Assembly: GCA_030426875.1 (NCBI GenBank)
Contig: JAUHXI010000064.1
Span: forward strand, 1 to 7,779
DNA: 7,779 bases
Source: a bacterium
GTDB taxonomy: Bacteria; Patescibacteriota; Gracilibacteria; UM-FILTER-43-11
Reading direction: 5' to 3'
Program-made: the position numbers and the translations under genes
Part shown: piece by piece, positions 1 through 5,110 of the stretch
Numbering within the stretch: position 1 is the first letter of the stretch
How the letters are laid out: each line of letters begins with the position of its first letter
Notes under the pieces: model-generated
Databases searched by the model: none
What the model saw: the letters and a program-made list of their open reading frames with translations, nothing else
What the model was told of the DNA's origin: nothing

Positions 1-1
1 C

Positions 2-1402
2 CTGGATAACATTGATGAACTCAACGCGATTAGAACCCTTTCGGATGACCTTTTGTCTAGTGTCCAAGCCAATGAGCGCTTTACAGTGGAGACCTATCAA
101 CTGCCTCAGTACATTGCTCTTTTTATGAACAGTGAGTCGAGCAAATTGAGTGAGCCTGATGTGAGCCTGGGACTTCAGCTGGGCACTGATAAGGATGCAA
201 TTTTATCAGCCATCGGTGAGGATGTTCGCATTGACACTCCTTTTTTAGAGATGTCCCAGGCTGATTGGACTCAACGCTATGATGTAGGGAGTGCGAATGG
301 CGCTCTTTTTGACACCGATTGGAAACTACCTAACAAAGAAGTAGTGGAAGTGGAAGTGGAAGTGGAAGTGGAAGTTGAAGAGGGTGAAAGTGATGACGTG
401 GAGGCGTCCGAAGATGGAGATGAGGATGAGCTAGATTCAAATGAAGAATCGGCATCTGAAGTGACTTATATTGATGCACCGAATGAAGGTAAGGATTTAG
501 ACACAGCCCTGGAGCCGGTTACCTTGGCTGGCACTTTGCCCGTGGGTACGACTGCGGTTTGGGTCAATGATTATCAGCTCTTAAAGTTTGAGCCGGGTGA
601 TCAGCGGTGGGAGTATATTGCCTCAAGAGAGTTTGATAGCATTGAGGAGGGGGAAAATGTTTATGACATCTATGCTGAAACTGACCTAGAAGATAAGCAA
701 TTGATTGATACCATAACGATCAATTTTGAGCCGAAAGAATTTTTAGATGATCAGGAAGAGGAAGAGAAAACTCAAGAGATCGAAGCTGAAAATCTTGCTG
801 CCGTTGGGCTTCCTGTTCGAGAGAATGCTAATGGAGACACGCTGACCTTGAGACTGGTCACCAGTCAAAGCCCTCCTGAATATGCTCAAATTGCTGAAAT
901 GATTCAATCTCAGTGGGAAAAGCTAGGTGTGGCTGTTCAAATAGAAGTTTTGGATAACGTTGCACTTCAAGAGCGTGTAAAGCTTCGAGATTATGACTTG
1001 TTGCTTTTTGGGCAAAACTTAGGGTATAATCTCGACGCTTTCCCATATTGGCACAGTTCTCAGGCTGGAGAGAGTGGTCTCAACCTTTCTCAGTTTAAAA
1101 ACTTTGTGGCTGATAGCTTGCTTGAAAAAGCTCGTTCTGACAGTGAGCAAGATCGACAGGAGACATTGAGTGAGTTACAGGTGATCATTAATGAGCAAAC
1201 GCCTGCCATCTTCTTGTATAGCCCTACATATTATACCGCTTTCTCAAATGATGTGATGTACACTGAGCTCACTCATTTGTCCACGACTAGTGACCGCTTG
1301 GCCAACATTCAGCAGTGGTATGCTAATGTCAGCCGAAATTTTGATGAGGAGGTGGGGGTTGCAACCTTTATGAATTGGCTAGGAAATCAGTTTAAACTAT
1401 AA
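2..1402 (+). CDS. ABC transporter substrate-binding protein, family 5 (peptide/nickel type), 5' end missing, with inserted Ig-like domain
   Basis: This is the C-terminal part of an extracytoplasmic solute-binding protein that delivers peptides or similar ligands to an ABC importer. The frame is open from base 2, so the true start and signal peptide lie outside the window; the TTG at 53 is not a credible start. Bases 2-328 encode the usual middle of the family, ending in a segment like the 'YD...A..L....W' region (YDVGSANGALFDTDW). Bases about 815-1402 encode the usual C-terminal part: LTLRLVTS, an amphipathic helix ending WEKLGVAVQIEVL, DYDLLLFGQN, LLEKARSDSEQDR and PAIFLYSPTYYTAF. Between these, where the family normally has only a few residues, lie about 160 extra residues. 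They comprise a Val-Glu repeat, an Asp/Glu-rich linker, a roughly 90-residue beta-rich domain (bases about 458-724, key residues VNDYQ, W, GENVY) and a second acidic linker. The family call is firm; the ligand is unknown. rplI begins 28 bases downstream with no hairpin between. Confidence 0.85.
   Translation: MDNIDELNAIRTLSDDLLSSVQANERFTVETYQLPQYIALFMNSESSKLSEPDVSLGLQLGTDKDAILSAIGEDVRIDTPFLEMSQADWTQRYDVGSANGALFDTDWKLPNKEVVEVEVEVEVEVEEGESDDVEASEDGDEDELDSNEESASEVTYIDAPNEGKDLDTALEPVTLAGTLPVGTTAVWVNDYQLLKFEPGDQRWEYIASREFDSIEEGENVYDIYAETDLEDKQLIDTITINFEPKEFLDDQEEEEKTQEIEAENLAAVGLPVRENANGDTLTLRLVTSQSPPEYAQIAEMIQSQWEKLGVAVQIEVLDNVALQERVKLRDYDLLLFGQNLGYNLDAFPYWHSSQAGESGLNLSQFKNFVADSLLEKARSDSEQDRQETLSELQVIINEQTPAIFLYSPTYYTAFSNDVMYTELTHLSTTSDRLANIQQWYANVSRNFDEEVGVATFMNWLGNQFKL
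344..379 (+). repeat. In-frame hexanucleotide tandem repeat (GTGGAA)5 plus one degenerate unit
   Basis: Five perfect GTGGAA units (344-373) are followed by GTTGAA (374-379). They encode alternating Val-Glu in the linker that precedes the inserted domain of the solute-binding protein. Because the unit is six bases, slippage would change linker length by two residues without breaking the frame. Confidence 0.9.
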
Positions 1403-1430
1403 ATATTAATTTTTAAAACTTAAATTCAAG

Positions 1431-1874
1431 ATGAAAGTTATACTCAAAGAACGTGTTGCTAATTTGGGCCAAAAATGGGATGTCGTTGTGGTGAAACCGG
1501 GTTATGCTCGCAACTATCTTTTACCTCAGAATTTGGCAGAAGTGGCTACAGCTGCCGGCTTAAAGAAGGCAGAAGGTCAATCAGCTGAGCGCATGAAGCG
1601 AATGGAAGAGTTGGTTGCCAATGCCAAAGGGACTGCGAAAACGTTGTCAGGTCTTGGACTTGTGTTTAAGCGAAAGGCTAAGGAGGAAAAACTCTATGGT
1701 TCCATCACTGAAAAAGACGTTGCGGACACTTTGGCTGAGCAGCATAAAATCGAAATCAATAAATCCATGGTTAAAATGGGTGAACACATCAAAACCCTTG
1801 GTGAGCACAAGGTATTGATCCATTTAACTGAAGATGTTGAAGTTGAATTGGCCGTAAAAGTTGAAGCTGAATAA
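1431..1874 (+). CDS. rplI: 50S ribosomal protein L9 (bL9)
   Basis: This encodes ribosomal protein bL9, which binds domain V of 23S rRNA at the base of the L1 stalk and helps maintain reading frame. At 147 residues it matches the usual family length. The N-terminal domain carries MKVILKERVANLGQKWD followed by VKPGYARNYLLP, the L9 signature region (Gly-Tyr-Ala-Arg-Asn-Tyr-Leu). A charged central helix (about residues 42-75) links to the C-terminal domain, which contains LYGSITEKDVADTL. Two signature glycines are replaced: Trp in GQKWD, and Asn in PQNLA where PKGLA is usual. The ATG at 1431 gives the canonical N-terminus. The leader before it is AT-rich and has no Shine-Dalgarno motif. It sits 28 bases after the solute-binding protein gene and may be read from the same transcript or from a promoter in the AT-rich spacer. 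Bacterial L9 is often encoded next to rpsF, ssb or rpsR, so this neighbourhood is atypical. Confidence 0.97.
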   Translation: MKVILKERVANLGQKWDVVVVKPGYARNYLLPQNLAEVATAAGLKKAEGQSAERMKRMEELVANAKGTAKTLSGLGLVFKRKAKEEKLYGSITEKDVADTLAEQHKIEINKSMVKMGEHIKTLGEHKVLIHLTEDVEVELAVKVEAE

Positions 1875-1909
1875 CTGAATTAGTTCTTTAAGAGGGCGTA
1901 CTTTCAGTT

Positions 1910-1955
1910 TTAAGGCTCTCGTGTTCTAATGAGAGCTTAACACTTATTTAAGTGT
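1910..1955 (+). other. Two consecutive hairpins between rplI and the tRNA gene
   Basis: Hairpin 1 pairs TTAAGGCTCTC (1910-1920) with GAGAGCTTAA (1931-1940), ten pairs with one bulged G. Hairpin 2 pairs ACACTT (1940-1945) with AAGTGT (1950-1955) around an ATTT loop. Neither is followed by a convincing U-tract, so these may be processing or weak termination structures between rplI and the tRNA, or chance. Confidence 0.4.
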
Positions 1956-1961
1956 GAAAAA

Positions 1962-2037
1962 GGGCCCGTAGCTCAGTGGTTAGAGCAGTCGACTCATAAT
2001 CGATTGGCCGCTGGTTCAAATCCAGCCGGGCCCACCA
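1962..2037 (+). tRNA. tRNA-Ile2 (anticodon CAU, lysidine-modified), CCA encoded
   Basis: A complete 76-base cloverleaf is visible. The acceptor stem GGGCCCG pairs with CGGGCCC, the D stem is GCTC/GAGC, the anticodon stem GTCGA/TCGAT holds loop CTCATAA (anticodon CAT at 1995-1997), and the T stem GCTGG/CCAGC holds loop TTCAAAT. Discriminator A and a genomically encoded CCA follow. A CAU anticodon alone could mean initiator Met, elongator Met or Ile2. The D arm, the CTCATAA loop and the T arm closely resemble E. coli ileX/ileY, and pairs 4 and 5 of the acceptor stem are C-G, which are known TilS recognition features. I therefore call Ile2, whose C34 becomes lysidine so that AUA is read. Initiator Met is excluded by the paired first position (G1-C72) and the absence of three G-C pairs flanking the anticodon loop. 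Confidence 0.88.
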
Positions 2038-2114
2038 CCCAGATTCATGCTTCAGCTTGCGAATCTTGATCACTCACGTGATTAAGCTTCTTCAGCTTAC
2101 GCATGAATCTGGGT
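2037..2114. repeat. Long imperfect palindrome abutting the tRNA 3' end
   Basis: ACCCAGATTCATGC (2037-2050) and GCATGAATCTGGGT (2101-2114) are perfect 14-base inverted repeats. The interior continues symmetrically: 15 positions with 9 pairs and one wobble, then TTGATCAC/GTGATTAA around a TCAC loop. In total about 32 of 37 positions pair. The first base is the last A of the tRNA CCA. TTCAGCTT also occurs as a direct repeat in both arms. No U-tract follows on either strand, so it is not a standard terminator; it may be a dispersed palindromic or MITE-like element. Confidence 0.75.
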
Positions 2115-2119
2115 CCCTG

Positions 2120-2198
2120 CCCCGCAAAATACTCTCCCCCCTTCTTGCCTTCTTTCTTCGAAAGAAATCTAAGAACCTTTGCCTCCCATTTTGTGGGG
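2120..2198. repeat. Inverted repeat enclosing a polypyrimidine stretch and a small hairpin
   Basis: CCCCGCAAAAT (2120-2130) pairs with ATTTTGTGGGG (2188-2198), eleven positions with one G-T wobble. Between them lie a C/T-rich run and a small hairpin TTTCTT-CGA-AAGAAA (about 2153-2167). No coding frame of note is present. It could be a structured RNA or a repeat remnant; the evidence is only the pairing. Confidence 0.4.
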
Positions 2199-2229
2199 AC
2201 CCCTTTAGCTGCAGTGTTTTGATTTGATA

Positions 2230-2290
2230 ATGACTGATTTTTGATTTATGACTTTCCTCATTTCACCAATCTAAATCTAAAATCAGTCAT
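2230..2290. repeat. 19-base inverted repeat with 23-base spacer
   Basis: ATGACTGATTTTTGATTTA (2230-2248) is the reverse complement of TAAATCTAAAATCAGTCAT (2272-2290) at 18 of 19 positions. It looks like a small AT-rich palindromic element in the convergent tRNA/ligA spacer. Its function is unknown. Confidence 0.65.
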
Positions 2291-2320
2291 CAGGAATCGT
2301 AAATATGAATGAGAAAGATT

Positions 2321-2392
2321 CTCCTCTAGCAGAGGGGTGCCTGGAGGGTGGGGGTGTAGATAGGTAGAGGAGGATCTGGGGGGAAAATAAGG
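2321..2392. other. Small hairpin and G-rich tract upstream of the terminator palindrome
   Basis: CCTCT-AGC-AGAGG (2323-2335) forms a short hairpin that can extend by one G-T and one C-G pair. It is followed on the + strand by a G-rich run (about 2334-2355) and another purine-rich stretch to about 2384. No gene is supported here. Confidence 0.35.
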
Positions 2393-2432
2393 TTCCCTGA
2401 AGGCGAGATTATATAATCTCGCCTTCAGGGAA
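2393..2432 (-). terminator. Perfect 40-base palindrome, probable ligA terminator
   Basis: TTCCCTGAAGGCGAGATT (2393-2410) and its exact complement (2415-2432) surround ATAT, which is itself palindromic, so all 40 bases form a perfect dyad. It lies 11 bases beyond the ligA stop. On the - strand it is followed by CCTTATTTTCC, a weak interrupted U-tract. It probably ends ligA transcripts. A role for + strand transcripts coming from the tRNA side is less likely, as no T-run follows on that strand. Confidence 0.65.
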
Positions 2433-2443
2433 TGTTCAAAAAA

Positions 2444-4567
2444 TTAACTTTCTTCCACCATCTCCAAAAATGTCTTTTCATCAATAATTGCTACCCCCAG
2501 TGAGACTGCTTTGTCATATTTACTCCCGGGCTCAGAGCCGGCCAAGACGAAGTCTGTTTTTTTGCTGACTGAACTAGAGGCTTTTCCTCCATTGATTTTA
2601 ATCAAGTGCTTGGCCTGGTCGCGGCTCAGTGTGGGGAGCGTGCCGGTTGTGACCACTGTTTTTCCTTCTAAAATAGTAGATTTTTTCACTTGATTGATGC
2701 GGAGCATGATGCCTGCACGTTCAAATTTTCTGAGTAAATCATGGGTTTTTTGGTCGTGTGCCCATTCAAAAATTGCTTGAGCAACCTTATTACCAAAGCC
2801 ATCTATTTCATTCAAGGTGTCTATTTCTAGAGTTCTTAGTGACTCTGATAGCTCAGAAATTAGGGCAATTACTATTTCATTAGATGTCGCCTCCTCTTGA
2901 AACAAGGTCATTTGATTGCGCTTTTGCTCCTCTTTTAATTGAATTTTTTGAGTTTTCAGTTGAATATGATTGGCCATAATATCAGCTGTCTCTTCACCCA
3001 CGTGTCGTATTCCCATGGCATAAATAAAGCGGGCCAATGAGACCACCTTGGCTTTTTCTAGGGCTAAAAGTAGGTTGACTGTTTTCTTTTCTTTGAACAA
3101 TTCCAGAGCCATTAAATCTTCCTCTTGTAGGGTGAATAAATCAGCAGCATCTTCAACCAGCTTGTTTTCGATGAGTTGTTCGATTACCTTCTCACCCAGG
3201 CCATCAATATCGAAGGCCTTTCGTGAAACAAAGTGCTCTAGTTGGTGTTGATGTATGGCATAACAATTCTTATTTGCGCAGCGACTGACAACCTCACCAT
3301 CTGGTCGTTCGATTTCACCATTGCAGACAGGGCATTGTTTAGGCATGATGAATTCTTTTTCCTTGCCGCTTCGAAGGTCTTTGATCACTTCTACTACCTC
3401 TGGAATGATGTCACCTGCTTTTTGTATGACGACTGTGTCACCGATTCGAACGTCTTTACGCCTGATTTCATCTTCATTGTGTAGTGTGGCTCGCGAAACA
3501 GTTGATCCTGCCACTTGGGTTGGCTCCAGAATAGCGACGGGGGTTAGGGCCCCCGTTCGCCCTACCTGAATGTCGATACTAAGAATTACTGAGGTGGATT
3601 GCTCAGCGGGAAATTTGTAGGCAATGGCCCAGCGAGGGGCTTTAGCGGTTGAGCCCAATAAGTTCTGGTGCCGAAATTGATTGACTTTGATGACAAGGCC
3701 ATCAATGAGGTAGTCTAATTTCTCTCGCTCCTTCTCAACCTTTTTCATTTCATTTTTAATGGATTCTAGAGATCTATGATGAACAAATTTTGTATTCACC
3801 CTAAGGCCTAATTTCATCAAAAGTTCTAAACTTTCCTTTTGAGATTGAGGCGGGGTGACGTTGGATTTCTCATGAAAATGAAGGGTGTAAAAGAACATTT
3901 CCAAGTTTCGATTTGCCGAGACCTGTGGGTCTAATTGTCTAACGGTTCCAGCGGCAGCATTGCGCGGGTTGGCAAATACTTGTCCCCCTGATTGATTGAG
4001 GGCTTCAAAGGCTGTGTTGCTCATAAAAACTTCGCCTGAGGCTTCAATTAAGGGGTATTGTTCTAATGTTAAACCATTGATCTCCTGGAGTTCTAGGGGG
4101 ACTGATTTGATGGTTCTAACACTGTGCGTCACATCTTCCCCGAATACACCATTCCCTCTTGTGATGGCTTTTTTAAGTTTTCCTTTTTCATAAATCAGAG
4201 ACAGGTTTAGGCCGTCAATTTTATATTCCGTTAAGTAGTCGAGTGTTTCGCCTGGTATCAACTTTAAATTTCGCTCTTCCCACGCTTCCAATTCCTCATT
4301 GTCAAAGCAGTCCATCAGGGATTGTTTTTGTCTCAAATGCTTGATCCTTCCAAACTTTCCCGACAGCACACTCCCCACCCGTTGAGTGGGTGAATCGGGA
4401 CTTATGAATTCAGGAAAAGCGGCTTCGAGTTCATGGAGTTCTTTTTTGATTTGATCACGGGCTGCTTCGGACACCTCATTTTTATTCAAAACAAAATAGT
4501 CATGGTTCCATTTTTTGAGCCAAGTTTTTAATTTTTTGATGCGAATTTTGGCGTCAGATTGGTTCAT
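2444..4567 (-). CDS. ligA: NAD-dependent DNA ligase LigA
   Basis: This enzyme seals 3'-OH/5'-phosphate nicks using NAD+ during replication and repair. With the start at 4567 (MNQSDAKIRIKK) it has 707 residues, against about 670 usually. Domain Ia is residues about 1-60. The nucleotidyltransferase core has the AMP-accepting Lys116 in KIDG, then TRGNG, GEVF with Glu179, Lys294 in DGLVIKVN and Lys318 in WAIAYKFPA. The OB fold includes QVGRTGA. Four zinc cysteines are at 412, 415, 430 and 435, followed by the helix-hairpin-helix region and a C-terminal BRCT domain (about 630-707). Domain Ia departs from the E. coli pattern (Phe25, Glu34 and Arg37 where His23, Asp32 and Tyr35 are expected), and a Lys/Gln-rich insert lies at about 536-575. 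The same frame runs upstream to an ATG at 4672, but those 35 residues are Pro-rich repeat sequence and the gene homology starts at 4567. No Shine-Dalgarno is seen. A terminator-like palindrome follows. Confidence 0.96.
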   Translation of the reverse strand: MNQSDAKIRIKKLKTWLKKWNHDYFVLNKNEVSEAARDQIKKELHELEAAFPEFISPDSPTQRVGSVLSGKFGRIKHLRQKQSLMDCFDNEELEAWEERNLKLIPGETLDYLTEYKIDGLNLSLIYEKGKLKKAITRGNGVFGEDVTHSVRTIKSVPLELQEINGLTLEQYPLIEASGEVFMSNTAFEALNQSGGQVFANPRNAAAGTVRQLDPQVSANRNLEMFFYTLHFHEKSNVTPPQSQKESLELLMKLGLRVNTKFVHHRSLESIKNEMKKVEKEREKLDYLIDGLVIKVNQFRHQNLLGSTAKAPRWAIAYKFPAEQSTSVILSIDIQVGRTGALTPVAILEPTQVAGSTVSRATLHNEDEIRRKDVRIGDTVVIQKAGDIIPEVVEVIKDLRSGKEKEFIMPKQCPVCNGEIERPDGEVVSRCANKNCYAIHQHQLEHFVSRKAFDIDGLGEKVIEQLIENKLVEDAADLFTLQEEDLMALELFKEKKTVNLLLALEKAKVVSLARFIYAMGIRHVGEETADIMANHIQLKTQKIQLKEEQKRNQMTLFQEEATSNEIVIALISELSESLRTLEIDTLNEIDGFGNKVAQAIFEWAHDQKTHDLLRKFERAGIMLRINQVKKSTILEGKTVVTTGTLPTLSRDQAKHLIKINGGKASSSVSKKTDFVLAGSEPGSKYDKAVSLGVAIIDEKTFLEMVEES

Positions 4568-4633
4568 AGGTTTGGGTTTTTGGGTTTGTGGGCAGTTTGG
4601 GAGATGCGAGGTGGGGGGCAGGGAGGGGTGTGG

Positions 4634-4653
4634 CAAGGGGGCATGACCCCTTG
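4634..4653 (-). repeat. REP-like hairpin, copy A (downstream of the transposase)
   Basis: On the - strand this reads CAAGGGG, loop TCATGC, CCCCTTG: a 7-base-pair stem with a 6-base loop. It starts 20 bases past the transposase stop codon. It shares ACAAGGGG, CCCCTTGCC and the following CCACACCCC with copy B at 4893-4912, while the loop differs. It lies between the transposase gene and the ligA start. Confidence 0.7.
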
Positions 4654-4673
4654 TTGTGGAGAGAGACGTCATC

Positions 4674-5084
4674 TCATCTTCCCTCCTCCATCATACTGAA
4701 TGCTTCCTCCTTTGTGCAAATCATTGTTTGGGAGATTTTTTTGAGTTCAGGATCATCGTATAGATTGTGTTTGTAGCGATTGTGGCTGACGCATTCAATG
4801 GCATTTTTCAAGTAGTTTTCGGTGGAAATGGCACGACGGTGGAATTTTTGAGCCCAGAGTTGGCTGGGCGAGGGGGTGTGGTTCAAGGAGGGCAAGGGGT
4901 CGAGGCCCCTTGTTCTGCCTACTGCCACATGATAGGCTCTGGAGGACATTGACTTGAGTTCTTGAACTATATTAGAAAGCTTGCTAGGCTCACATGCAAG
5001 TACCATGTGTACATGGTCGCCACAAATATTGTAGGCAAGTATTCTCAGTGGATTAATGCTTGTGAAGTGGGAGTTGGATAGCAT
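4674..5084 (-). CDS. IS200-like / REP-associated tyrosine transposase (Y1, RAYT type), N-terminally truncated and probably inactive
   Basis: Y1 HUH transposases cut and rejoin single-stranded DNA at hairpins. The HUH pair is visible as His24-Val-His26 in GDHVHMVL, followed by a helix (LSNIVQELKSMSSRAYH) and the C-terminal LWAQKFHRRAIS...YLKNAIECVSHNRYKHNL typical of RAYT-type proteins. Several defects are seen. Only 23 residues precede the HUH, whereas IS608 TnpA has about 60, so the first strand and helix are missing. The frame is closed upstream by TAG (5100-5102 on the + map). The position expected to hold the catalytic Tyr (Y-I/V-x-x-N) is Cys98, codon TGC. Tyr91 is an alternative candidate but lies outside that motif. 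Residues about 57-75 (RTRGLDPLPSLNHTPSPSQ) are a Pro-rich loop encoded partly by hairpin copy B. No Shine-Dalgarno precedes the ATG, and a terminator-like hairpin abuts it. The family is fairly sure; activity is doubtful. Confidence 0.75.
   Translation of the reverse strand: MLSNSHFTSINPLRILAYNICGDHVHMVLACEPSKLSNIVQELKSMSSRAYHVAVGRTRGLDPLPSLNHTPSPSQLWAQKFHRRAISTENYLKNAIECVSHNRYKHNLYDDPELKKISQTMICTKEEAFSMMEEGR
4893..4912 (-). repeat. REP-like hairpin, copy B (inside the transposase reading frame)
   Basis: On the - strand this reads CAAGGGG, loop CCTCGA, CCCCTTG, the same 7-base-pair stem as copy A in the same orientation. It encodes residues 58-64 of the transposase (TRGLDPL). Copy A translated in the matching frame gives TRGHAPL. 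Downstream both share CCACACCCC, with nine extra bases in copy B. Confidence 0.7.
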
Positions 5085-5087
5085 AGG

Positions 5088-5110
5088 AAAAAAGGGTGAC
5101 TATGTCACCC
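5088..5110 (-). terminator. Rho-independent terminator-like hairpin on the - strand
   Basis: GGGTGAC (5094-5100) and GTCACCC (5104-5110) form a perfect 7-base-pair stem around a 3-base loop. On the - strand it is followed by six Ts (5093 down to 5088), a classic intrinsic terminator layout. It would end transcripts arriving from the DHH gene, whose stop is about 320 bases upstream, and lies only 3 bases before the transposase ATG. Confidence 0.7.

Noticed and set aside
53..58. TTG at 53 as the start of the solute-binding protein
   Set aside because: The frame continues upstream to base 2 with family-like sequence and no signal peptide follows 53, so the gene is cut by the window edge.
858..1046. 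A 62-codon - strand frame
   Set aside because: It is antisense to the conserved C-terminal part of the solute-binding protein, with no recognisable features.
1615..1818. A 67-codon + frame overlapping rplI
   Set aside because: It is a shifted frame within the well-supported L9 gene.
2037..2432. CRISPR array
   Set aside because: The repeats are different palindromes of different lengths, not a regularly spaced identical direct repeat, and no cas gene is visible.
2511..4193. Several + strand frames of 60-82 codons across this interval
   Set aside because: They lie antisense inside ligA, which has full domain support; they show no motifs of their own.
4588..4952. Two + strand frames of about 61 codons across the transposase and hairpin repeats
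   Set aside because: They are antisense shadows of the transposase and of GC-rich repeat DNA; their Gly/Arg-rich composition reflects the hairpins.
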